NCBI GenBank assembly: GCA_964579725.1
Contig: CAZOHG010000002.1
Coordinates: 66,044-130,043 of the forward strand
Source: CAZOHG01 sp964579725
GTDB lineage: Bacteria; Zhuqueibacterota; JdFR-76; BMS3Abin05
Direction of reading: 5' to 3'
Length of the DNA: 64,000 nucleotides
The notes under the pieces were generated by a model. The model was not told the DNA's origin, made no database searches, and saw nothing but the letters and a program-made list of their open reading frames with translations. The position numbers and the translations under genes are program-made. Each line of letters starts with the position of its first letter. Positions within the stretch are counted from its first letter, which is position 1. This document shows positions 24,413 through 32,353 of this stretch, piece after piece.

Positions 24413-26808
24413 AAAATCTTCTACTTCTAACGGGGATTTTCGCGCTTGCGGGACTGGGTTTTTGGGGCTGTTCCCCACCGTCTTCAAAAACTGCACTTTT
24501 GAATGCGTCTCACCTGGTGCTTGTTTCGGCAGATCAGGATGAAACCCCGTTGCGCACAACCGCTGTCCGTTTTTTTCAGGACGAAGTGTTTGCACGCACC
24601 CAATTAAAAATCCCGTCTCGCTCCGATTCCAATGGTACGAACGGTCCGTACCTGATTCTCTCCACTCACCCGAAAAATCTGCCCCATTTTCCCCGGACCG
24701 ATTGGCAAACCGAATGGGACACCCTTAACTCAGAGGGATTTTGTATTCGCTCCGGGGAAAACAACCCCGGTCCATTTCAAATTGTGTTGCTGGCCAGATC
24801 AAACCGCGGCATTTTGTTTGGGTTGGGGTGGCTTTTGCGAAAAATGGTCTGGGCGCACGGGAAATTGTTGTTCCCGGCCCGTCTTTCGGTGACTACGTCA
24901 CCCCAAACGACTTTTCGGGGTGATCAATTGGGCTACCGCCCCCTTTCCAACACGTACGACGCCTGGGATTTAACCCGGTACGAACAGTACATTCGCGATC
25001 TGGCTGTGTTCGGGGCGAACAGCATTGAACTGGTCATTTCCCCCAAAACAGATCCAAAAAAGCAAATTTTAATGAAAACTCCTCCCGACAAGATGAATCC
25101 GGCGCTGAGCAAACTCATTCATCGGTACGGAATGCAGGTGTGGGTGTGGTCGGCTGTCACGGACATCAACCCGAACGATCCGGGTTCCATCCGTCGGGCT
25201 TTGAAACGTCGCGAAAGGTGGTTTCGCGCCCTACCGTACATTGACCACTGGTTTGTTCCCGGAGGCGATCCGGGAGATTTACCCGTTCCGTTGCTTTTCG
25301 ATTTTCTTCAAAAAATGGCCACACTTTTGCACACTTTTCACCCCAACGCCAAGGTGTGGATGTCCAATCAGGGGTTTGATGCTCAGAAAAATCGCCTTTT
25401 CTTTGACTATTTGAATCGGGTCCACCCCCACTGGTTGGGCGGCGTCGTGTACGGCCCATGGACGCACCTCTCGCTCACAGAAGAGCGGGCGCGCGTACCT
25501 TCTTTTTACTCCTTGCGTCGCTACCCGGACATCGGACATTCCGTGCGTTGCCAATATCCGGTACCCCATTGGGATCGAGCCTTTGCTATCATTGAAAATC
25601 GCGAGCCGATTAATCCCCGTCCCACTCAAATGGCCCACATTTTCCTTCAATTCCAACATTCCGCCGACGGCTTTGTGGCCTATTCGGAAGGCATTAACGA
25701 TGATGTCAACAAAGCCGTCTGGAACGCCCTGGGGTGGAACCCAAACGCTTCGGTCACAACCATTTTAGCCGACTACGTCCGGTATTTTATTTCCCCCCAA
25801 CTTGTGAAACCGCTCGTACAGGGATTTTTGGGGCTGGAGAAAAATTGGCAGGGGCCTGTTTTGGAAAACGTGCACATTCGGCGCACACTCAAGTTGTGGG
25901 AAAAAATAGCCGGAGAAAACCCGTCTCTGGAAAAATCCAATTGGCGGTTTCAATCGGGATTGTTTCGCGCCTTTCTCGACGCGCTGGTTCAGCACCGCGC
26001 CCTACTCGAAAAGCGTCAGGAAGAGCACATGAACGCTGTCTTGCGGAAATTGGCTGCGCAAACCCCGGCAGCGGCCATTGACAGCGCCTTGGCCATTATT
26101 CGCCAACATCCCTCGGACAGGAAGACCCGGGAATTGACGTCTCGTGTACTGAAAATTGGCGAAGAACTTCATCGCACCATTGGCATTCAGCTTAGCGTGC
26201 CGCTTCAGCACGCCTACGGGTCTGAGCGCGGTGCCGTTTTGGACGCTTTGGGAGCTTCGCTGAATAACCGCGAGTGGCTGCTCGGCATGTTAGCCGGAAT
26301 AGGCGTGCTCCCGGACGTAAAAGACCAGCGAACCGGCATTGAACAGATTTTGAATTGGGAAAATCCGGGCCCGGGAGGCTTTTACGACGACCTGGGGAAT
26401 GCGACCAAGGAGCCACATCTCTTACTGGGAAAAGGTTGGGCACAGGACCCGGGGTTTGTGGCGTCGGCTCAGGACGAATTCTCGGGAGACCCGCCCCAAC
26501 GGCTATCTTGGCGCGATCAGGCGCAAACTCTGTACGCCACGCCGCTGAAAATGCGGTACACCGGATTGGACCCAAAGGCACACTACACGCTACGGGTTCT
26601 GTACGCCGGGCGATTTCACCCCACCATGACGCTAACAGCCAATGATTCTATTTTGATTCACGGGCCTCTGCCCCAGCCGCGGGATTTTATTCCCCGCCGG
26701 TTCGACATTCCGCAAGCAGCCACCCGAACCGGCACTTTAACACTCACCTGGCACCGGGTTTCTGGCAGAGGCTGCCAGGTGGCGGAGGTGTGGCTTGAAA
26801 AAAAATAG
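24409..26808 (+). CDS. Lipoprotein glycosidase-like protein, unassigned family
   Basis: About 799 residues, starting at a GTG that overlaps the aldolase stop (GTGA), with AGGAG just upstream. The N-terminal lipobox is around GLGFWGC. Residues about 35-160 resemble the alpha/beta N-terminal domain found in GH20/GH67-type enzymes (RSNRGILFGLGWLLRKM). A TIM-barrel-like region follows (about 170-480), with FGANSIELVIS, MQVWVWSAVTD, WFVPGGDPGDLP and ADGFVAYSEGINDD. Then come a helical domain and a C-terminal beta domain. Candidates are relatives of GH20, GH84, GH67 or GH115; none fits well enough to call. The acidic GGDPGDL and YSEGINDD segments are possible catalytic sites. Confidence 0.75.
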   Translation: MKNLLLLTGIFALAGLGFWGCSPPSSKTALLNASHLVLVSADQDETPLRTTAVRFFQDEVFARTQLKIPSRSDSNGTNGPYLILSTHPKNLPHFPRTDWQTEWDTLNSEGFCIRSGENNPGPFQIVLLARSNRGILFGLGWLLRKMVWAHGKLLFPARLSVTTSPQTTFRGDQLGYRPLSNTYDAWDLTRYEQYIRDLAVFGANSIELVISPKTDPKKQILMKTPPDKMNPALSKLIHRYGMQVWVWSAVTDINPNDPGSIRRALKRRERWFRALPYIDHWFVPGGDPGDLPVPLLFDFLQKMATLLHTFHPNAKVWMSNQGFDAQKNRLFFDYLNRVHPHWLGGVVYGPWTHLSLTEERARVPSFYSLRRYPDIGHSVRCQYPVPHWDRAFAIIENREPINPRPTQMAHIFLQFQHSADGFVAYSEGINDDVNKAVWNALGWNPNASVTTILADYVRYFISPQLVKPLVQGFLGLEKNWQGPVLENVHIRRTLKLWEKIAGENPSLEKSNWRFQSGLFRAFLDALVQHRALLEKRQEEHMNAVLRKLAAQTPAAAIDSALAIIRQHPSDRKTRELTSRVLKIGEELHRTIGIQLSVPLQHAYGSERGAVLDALGASLNNREWLLGMLAGIGVLPDVKDQRTGIEQILNWENPGPGGFYDDLGNATKEPHLLLGKGWAQDPGFVASAQDEFSGDPPQRLSWRDQAQTLYATPLKMRYTGLDPKAHYTLRVLYAGRFHPTMTLTANDSILIHGPLPQPRDFIPRRFDIPQAATRTGTLTLTWHRVSGRGCQVAEVWLEKK

Positions 26809-26918
26809 CTTCCACCCACCCATGAATGGGCGGCTTTTGGTCAAGTCTCCCTGGGGCACGCGGGATTGAAAAAAGTAGCAGTTTAAATTGTAAATTCTTA
26901 ATCTAATCTACCGCCGCC

Positions 26919-27000
26919 CCAACGGAGCGGGATAAAATAGCCCGGGCAACGCCCCGGGAAAAAGAGTACCCATTGGCCCCAAATTCCTCCTGAAGGGGAA
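26919..27000. repeat. REP-like palindromic intergenic element
   Basis: A run of short GC-rich inverted repeats: CGCCCC-aacg-GAGCGG near 26924, CCCGGGcaacgCCCCGGG at 26941-26958, and CCTCCTGAAGG near 26987, joined by AT-rich linkers (ATAAAATAG). This layout matches dispersed palindromic intergenic repeats known from Bacteroidetes and Planctomycetes genomes. Only one copy is seen in this window, so the repeat nature is inferred from pattern. Confidence 0.5.
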
Positions 27001-27123
27001 AGATAAAAATTCAACGGTTGGGGGGCGAGTTGGGTTCTAAATTGAATGTAAGAGACAAAAGACAGTGGAGCTTCAATTTTGACACCTGTGTTCTCAGGGA
27101 ATTTGACCCAATCGGGTGTGAAA

Positions 27124-27226
27124 AAACATCCCCCTTGCCCTTTTCAAAAGGGGGACAATAGGGCCGCAGCACTTTTTCCCCGTGTCCACGGGACACGGGC
27201 CGAGTCCAAGCCAACCAGTTTACTGG
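27124..27226. other. Intergenic hairpins
   Basis: CCCCCTTgcccttttcAAAAGGGGG lies at about 27130-27154. A perfect 9-bp stem, CCCGTGTCC-acg-GGACACGGG, lies at about 27179-27199. A palindrome ACCAGTttACTGGT follows near 27215. They may extend the repeat element, or act as terminator or RNA structure before the alpha-galactosidase gene. Confidence 0.4.
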
Positions 27227-27344
27227 TGGGCGGAGGGCGTAGAAAAATAAAAGGGGACTTTTTTCAGGCACAACACCCTAAATTCACAAGTGTCACTCAA
27301 TTCCCAAAATTTAATCGGTTTCCATAAAAAAAGGAGGAGCACCG

Positions 27345-29555
27345 ATGAAAACAAAAAAACGAAATTGGGCCTGGCTGGTCCTGGTCCTCATTCTGGCCAC
27401 CGGTTTCTTTTCTTGCGGCAAAAGTGTTCAAATGCACGGGTGGCGTCTTGTACCCAATTCCAAAACAAAAACGCTTGCCGTACAAAATACCCGATTGGGC
27501 CTTGTTTTGAACAACCTTACTTTTGCTCTAAAAGTGAACGGAAAAACGGACACTCTCAAGCAATGGAAAATCACGCGTACTTCCAATGGTTTCAAATTCG
27601 ATTTTTTGCAACCAAAATCAGTCCGGTGGGAAATTACTCTTGGCGATTCTACCGTTACCACGACATGTTCGGCACACAATGGGGTCGTCTTGGCACAGGC
27701 CCCCGCTTCGGACGCTCGTTTCCCGGCGCGCACCGCCAAAGAGGACAATGGTGTCATGTACACGGCTCTGGGACCTATCTCAGCTGGTACTTTTCACCAT
27801 CTCTTTGACCGCCAGACGGATATTCTGATCGAATTCCCCTCCACAAGCATTCTTGAACGCAATCCCCAAAATAAAAACATTCTCAATATTTCCATCCCGG
27901 TCGCTTCAAACACCACTTTGATTCGGCTTTGGCCGGAATATTACAACAATGTGGTGGGGCTTTCTCACTACAAAAAAACGGCCTTTGAGCCCAAATACAT
28001 CCCCTTTCCCGGGCGTTTTAATCACGCTGCCACGGGTTGGTGTAGCTGGTATTGTTACTACATGAAAGCCGACGAAAAGGGGATGGTACTCCAGACCGAT
28101 GTGCTGGCCGACGAGTTAAAGCCGTACGGACTGGAATACGTTCAATTGGATGCCTGTTACACCCGTGGCAAGGACGCCAATTGGTTGGAATGGACGCGCT
28201 CCAGTTTCCCCCACGGCGGTAAATGGCTGTTTGCCTACATTGCCAACAAGGGGCTAAAACCGGGACTCTGGCTCAATGCCTACGGCGCCAATTACGCCAA
28301 ACCGGCCATGGCTGAAAAATACCCGGAGAACTTTTTTCTTCACGACAAAAACGGACATCTTTCAGGCGCTTGCTGTACAGCCGACACCACAGTGGTTCGC
28401 CTCGATTACTCCAACCCTGCTGTTATTGAGAAACACCTCAAACCCCTTTTTACCACGCTGGTGAACGATTGGGGATTGCGTTATTTGAAAGACGCCGGCT
28501 GGGGCACGTGGATGAACTTCTTTGAGAAAAACCGATCAGCTGCTTTTGACAGCACGGCGGATAGCCGCCTAATTTACCGCAAAGTGCAGGAAACCATTCG
28601 CGACATTCTTGGCCCCAAAAATTACATCGACGGCTGCGCCATGCACGAAGTCGGCCTGGGATTCGGCATTTACGACGGCTCGCGCACGGGCGGCGACGAC
28701 AAAGCCATTTGGGCACCGCCGAAAGGCAAAAAGGGAATGTCCATGCAAACCTTCTTTAACTCCCTGTTCGGAGCCAATTATCTGAACGGCATTTGCTGGT
28801 GGTCTGATCCGGATGTGGTCATGGTGCGTTCCCCCTTAACCATGGAAGAAGCCAAAACCATCGTGACCAGTATTTCCCTTTCCGGGCAAACGTACATGAT
28901 TTCCGATTTTATGGACAAGCTACCCGACGAACGGATGGCTCTGTACAAAAAAACCATGCCATCTCTCCCCATTCACGCGGTGGATTTGTTTCCTTTTCGC
29001 ACCAAACCCACCTGTTGTCCCAAGCCCGCCAGTTTTCCCAATGCGCTGGATTTGAAAGTTCAGAATACATTGGGCGCTTACGATGTGGTGGCTTTGTACA
29101 ATTGGGGCGATCAGCCCGCCTTGAAAGCCCTTCATTTTGCCAACGATTTGGGATTGGCATTAGGACAGCCTTACCTCGTTTTTGATTTCTGGAATGAAAA
29201 ATTTTTGGGTCGTTTTCAAGACTCTCTAAGTGTCGACGTCCCCGTTCACGGCGTCCGCGCGCTTCTCATTCACCCTGAAACAGGGCACCCCCAAATTTTG
29301 GCTACTTCCCGCCATCTGACGGCAGCCGTGAGCCTGGATTCCGTGCGCTGGCAAAGCAATCGGCACGTTTTACAAGGGACGGCCAACACCATTCCAGGAG
29401 TCGCCTACACCCTTTTCGTGTACGTTCCAAACGGAATAAAATTGAAAAAAGCAGAAGCCAATGCCAGGATTCTTTACCACACGCAGGACGGCAATTTGCT
29501 CAAAATCGCGTTTCAGGGACAACAGAAGGCAATACGCTGGAAACTGGCGTTCTAA
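27345..29555 (+). CDS. GH36-like alpha-galactosidase, lipoprotein
   Basis: A 736-residue exported protein with a lipoprotein signal (ATGFFSC near residue 25). The N-terminal beta domain covers about 30-220. The catalytic barrel follows with GWCSWYCYY, LEYVQLDACY, GLKPGLWLNAYGA, the likely nucleophile Asp in RYLKDAGWG, and ICWWSDPDVVMVRSPLT with SGQTYMISDF. These last motifs are typical of GH36/raffinose-synthase-like enzymes and related GH27. A C-terminal beta domain ends it. It should act on alpha-galactosides or similar sugars; family assignment between GH36 and close relatives is not certain. A GGAGGAG ribosome site precedes the ATG. Confidence 0.88.
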   Translation: MKTKKRNWAWLVLVLILATGFFSCGKSVQMHGWRLVPNSKTKTLAVQNTRLGLVLNNLTFALKVNGKTDTLKQWKITRTSNGFKFDFLQPKSVRWEITLGDSTVTTTCSAHNGVVLAQAPASDARFPARTAKEDNGVMYTALGPISAGTFHHLFDRQTDILIEFPSTSILERNPQNKNILNISIPVASNTTLIRLWPEYYNNVVGLSHYKKTAFEPKYIPFPGRFNHAATGWCSWYCYYMKADEKGMVLQTDVLADELKPYGLEYVQLDACYTRGKDANWLEWTRSSFPHGGKWLFAYIANKGLKPGLWLNAYGANYAKPAMAEKYPENFFLHDKNGHLSGACCTADTTVVRLDYSNPAVIEKHLKPLFTTLVNDWGLRYLKDAGWGTWMNFFEKNRSAAFDSTADSRLIYRKVQETIRDILGPKNYIDGCAMHEVGLGFGIYDGSRTGGDDKAIWAPPKGKKGMSMQTFFNSLFGANYLNGICWWSDPDVVMVRSPLTMEEAKTIVTSISLSGQTYMISDFMDKLPDERMALYKKTMPSLPIHAVDLFPFRTKPTCCPKPASFPNALDLKVQNTLGAYDVVALYNWGDQPALKALHFANDLGLALGQPYLVFDFWNEKFLGRFQDSLSVDVPVHGVRALLIHPETGHPQILATSRHLTAAVSLDSVRWQSNRHVLQGTANTIPGVAYTLFVYVPNGIKLKKAEANARILYHTQDGNLLKIAFQGQQKAIRWKLAF

Positions 29556-29640
29556 TGAAGCCAACACGGATTTTGAATCAATCGAAATGGCGTTTGCACC
29601 CTTAAATTATTGCAAGAACTAAATGGGAAAGGAGGTTCGG

Positions 29641-31770
29641 ATGAAAACAATCCGAGCATTTTTACAGACACTGTTTTTAATAGGGATGGCAATGGGAATT
29701 TTCTTACCAAATGCTCGGGCGGAAACTATTCACCCCTTGACGCTCGGGGTGTACACCCTTTCCATTCAACCCGCGCCTTTTAAAATGAGCCTTCTTCAAA
29801 ATGGGAAAATAGTTTTGAGTGAAAACACAGGGCGAACGGCCTCCCTGTTCTACATTACCTCAAAGGGCTTTCAATCGCCCCAAAAATTAAGGAAAATTGT
29901 TCAGGAGACGTCCAGCCGATTTCGGGCACTTTACACAACAACGGACGGGCGAACAGCAGAGATTTCCGTCCGTAAGGGCAAGCACCGCAATTTTGTGGTC
30001 ACTTTTCGCGTAAAGCCGGCTACCGGCGTGCAAGAATACGGAGAGAAATTTGCCGCTCCCCCTCGTGAGCATTTTACCGGACTCATGGAACGTGTCCGTG
30101 GCACCCGCGACAAAGAGGGCTGGCAGCCGGGTTTAACCACGGGACTGGATTTACGAGGGGAAAAAGTGTCCATGTTTGTGCGTCCCACGGTAGCAATCTA
30201 CACCCCGTTTTACCTGTCATCCCGTGGGTACGGGATTTGGGTCAATACCACCTGGCCGGGGGAGTACGATTTAGGCAAAACAGATCCCAAAACCGTGACC
30301 TTTCGTTTTGAGGGGAATGGCAATCTCGTCTACCATATTTTCCCCGGTCCCGACGCCCAAACGATTCTGGAAAACTACACGGCCGTCGCAGGTCGCACAC
30401 TTTTGCCGCCCAAATGGTGCTTTTCAACCTGGCGCTGGCGGGACGACCACGTTAATCTGGACACCCTTTACGACGGAACACCCTACCACGGCCCGATTAA
30501 TTCCCAGCTTTACGAGGACGTGGCCATGATGGATTCTCTGGACATCCCCTACGGCGTGTACTGGGTTGACCGCCCCTGGGCCATTGGGCCAAGCGGCTAC
30601 AGCGATTTCATCTGGGACTCGAACCGCTTTCCCAACGCGGTCAAAATGATTCGCTGGCTGGCACAAAAAGACAAGAAATTCATGCTCTGGATTGCCCCGT
30701 GGGTGATGGGAAAAATGGTGGACGAAGGCATCGAGAAGGGGTATTTTATGCCCGGGACAAAGCGCCTTTGGAAAAACGTAAAACGCTCTCACCGCCGAGC
30801 GCTGATCGATTTCACCAACCCAAAAGCTGTGGCCTGGTGGCAAAACCATTTAAAAAAGGTAATTGAAGAAGGGGTTGCGGGATTTAAATTAGACCGTTCG
30901 GAAGAAATCGTGCCGGCTTCTCTGGACTTACGCGTACACGACGGCCGCACCACGCGCGAAGTACACGACGTTTACCCTTTGTTGTATGTCAAAGCCACGT
31001 ACGGAATCGCCAGTCGCTTGCGGGGGGATGATTTTGTCCTCATGCCGCGCGCCGGATACACGGGTAGCGCCCGGTACGGCACGTTTTGGGGAGGCGACAC
31101 GGACAACCACCAGTGGGGACTTCGCTCAGCCATTCTGAATGTGCAGCGAGCTTCGCTCATGGGTTTTCCTATCTGGGGATCGGACACAGGGGGATACCAC
31201 AAACCAACCTACCGCCAGATTCTGGCGCGCTGGCTGGGATTTAGCTGCTTTACCCCGATTATGGAAGTAGGGCCCACTGACAACCGTGCACCGTGGTCCA
31301 TGCGTTTTGCTCCCCACTACGATACGGAGCTTATTGCCATTTGGCGAACCTACGCCAAACTGCACACCGCTCTGATGGATTATTCCTACCGTCTGGCCAA
31401 GGAAGCCCATGCCACCGGACATCCTCTTGTTCGGCCATTGATTTACAAGGACTTAGCCGACGAAAAGGCGTGGCAGAACTGGGAAGAATTTTTCTACGGC
31501 TCCGATTTCTTGGTAAGACCCGTCTGGCGAAAGGACCAAACAACCGTCAGCGTGTACCTTCCGCCGGGCGACTGGCAGGATTATTGGAATCCCGAAAAAA
31601 TCATTCGCGGCCCCAAGAAAATCACCGTGTCGACGCCTTTGTACAAAACACCCATTTTTGTACGAAAAGGAGCCGATGTGCCTCGACTTAATTTAGAAAA
31701 AATTTACCGGGAATCGTTGAAAATTGCTGCGCGAAAACCCAGGCTCAACGGGAATCCTAAGCTTTGGTAA
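29641..31770 (+). CDS. GH31 alpha-glucosidase/alpha-xylosidase, secreted
   Basis: A 709-residue GH31 enzyme with a signal peptide (residues 1-27). The beta N-domain covers about 30-250. The TIM barrel carries the nucleophile Asp418 in GFKLDRSEE and the acid/base Asp486 in FWGGDTDNHQWG, plus GFPIWGSDTGGY. A C-terminal beta domain with LVRPLIYKDL and VRPVWRKDQTTVSVYLPPG follows. It may be an alpha-glucosidase, alpha-xylosidase or related alpha-glycosidase; KLDRSEE differs from the more common DGNE/KTDFGE forms, so specificity is open. The start at 29641 is chosen because AAAGGAGG lies 5 bases upstream. Confidence 0.92.
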   Translation: MKTIRAFLQTLFLIGMAMGIFLPNARAETIHPLTLGVYTLSIQPAPFKMSLLQNGKIVLSENTGRTASLFYITSKGFQSPQKLRKIVQETSSRFRALYTTTDGRTAEISVRKGKHRNFVVTFRVKPATGVQEYGEKFAAPPREHFTGLMERVRGTRDKEGWQPGLTTGLDLRGEKVSMFVRPTVAIYTPFYLSSRGYGIWVNTTWPGEYDLGKTDPKTVTFRFEGNGNLVYHIFPGPDAQTILENYTAVAGRTLLPPKWCFSTWRWRDDHVNLDTLYDGTPYHGPINSQLYEDVAMMDSLDIPYGVYWVDRPWAIGPSGYSDFIWDSNRFPNAVKMIRWLAQKDKKFMLWIAPWVMGKMVDEGIEKGYFMPGTKRLWKNVKRSHRRALIDFTNPKAVAWWQNHLKKVIEEGVAGFKLDRSEEIVPASLDLRVHDGRTTREVHDVYPLLYVKATYGIASRLRGDDFVLMPRAGYTGSARYGTFWGGDTDNHQWGLRSAILNVQRASLMGFPIWGSDTGGYHKPTYRQILARWLGFSCFTPIMEVGPTDNRAPWSMRFAPHYDTELIAIWRTYAKLHTALMDYSYRLAKEAHATGHPLVRPLIYKDLADEKAWQNWEEFFYGSDFLVRPVWRKDQTTVSVYLPPGDWQDYWNPEKIIRGPKKITVSTPLYKTPIFVRKGADVPRLNLEKIYRESLKIAARKPRLNGNPKLW

Positions 31771-31795
31771 AAATCAGGGAAACGGAATTTTTCTA

Positions 31796-31824
31796 TTGAC
31801 AAACGGCCTTTTTTTTGCTAAATT
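31796..31824 (+). promoter_or_regulatory. Strong promoter for the tRNA genes
   Basis: A perfect TTGACA (31796-31801), 17-bp spacer and TAAATT (31819-31824), with TG one base before the -10 box, sit 37 bp before tRNA-His. Confidence 0.8.
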
Positions 31825-31860
31825 AAAAATCCTTTTGTAGGAGTAAATGGGTGTTTTCAC

Positions 31861-31935
31861 GGTGGGTATAGCTCAGCTGGTTAGAGCGCCAGGTTGTGGC
31901 CCTGGAGGCCGTGGGTTCGAATCCCGCTACCCACC
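31861..31935 (+). tRNA. tRNA-His (GTG)
   Basis: Full cloverleaf. The acceptor stem is GTGGGTA/TACCCAC, with the histidine-specific extra G (31861) opposite discriminator C (31935). The D-arm is GCTCAGCTGGTTAGAGC. The anticodon stem-loop is CCAGG-TTGTGGC-CCTGG, with GTG at 31896-31898. The T-arm is GTGGGTTCGAATCCCGC. The 3' CCA is not encoded. Confidence 0.97.
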
Positions 31936-31977
31936 CGCGGGCTATTTTGAAAATATTTTTACAGCGGTTTTAACCAT

Positions 31978-32050
31978 GTCCCCATCGTCTAGTGGCCTAG
32001 GACTCGGGATTTTCGATCCCGCAACAGGGGTTCGACTCCCCTTGGGGACG
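31978..32050 (+). tRNA. tRNA-Glu (TTC)
   Basis: Acceptor stem GTCCCCA/TGGGGAC with discriminator G (32050). The anticodon stem-loop is CGGGA-TTTTCGA-TCCCG, with TTC as the anticodon. The T-arm is CAGGGGTTCGACTCCCCTT. CCA is not encoded. It is 42 bp after tRNA-His, likely on the same transcript. Confidence 0.97.
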
Positions 32051-32052
32051 CA

Positions 32053-32088
32053 AAAGCCTCGGGATTTTCAATCTCCGAGGCTTTTTTG
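32053..32088 (+). terminator. Rho-independent terminator of the tRNA unit
   Basis: AAGCCTCGG (32054-32062), a 12-nt loop and CCGAGGCTT (32075-32083) followed by a run of T form a textbook terminator just after tRNA-Glu. Confidence 0.92.
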
Positions 32089-32239
32089 TTTTCACCCCTT
32101 TCCCCTATTTCACCTCGACACCCCAATTTCCCAAAACCTGTAGCCAGATCGGACCGTCCAAAGAAAGCTCGAAAAAACAAAAGAACAAATTCCTTGGGTT
32201 GTACGCAGGTTTTGCGGATACGTTGAGCCCATTTTTGGG

Positions 32240-32267
32240 TTGCAATTGGCCGAAAATTTGTTAAATT
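32240..32267 (+). promoter_or_regulatory. Promoter for the DUF5916 gene
   Basis: TTGCAA (32240-32245), 16-bp spacer, TAAATT (32262-32267), with an extended TG before the -10 box as in the tRNA promoter. It lies 87 bp upstream of the gene. Confidence 0.55.
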
Positions 32268-32353
32268 TAGGGGCATGCACGGGTTTTTGTTTAACCGGAA
32301 AACGCTGCATTTGAAACAGCTTCTTCCAGCCAATATGTAATCACTGAGTTTTT

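Larger units (their letters stand above)
26809..27344. other. Intergenic region with repeat-like hairpins
   Basis: 536 bp with no gene I can support. It contains the palindromic element at 26919-27000 and the two hairpins near 27124-27226. AAAAAAGGAGGAGCACCG just before 27345 gives the next gene its ribosome site. Confidence 0.6.

Noticed and set aside
16084..31770. A SusC/SusD-type polysaccharide utilisation locus
   Set aside because: No TonB-dependent SusC or SusD-like gene is present; the only barrel-type outer-membrane candidate is the DUF5916 protein beyond the tRNAs.
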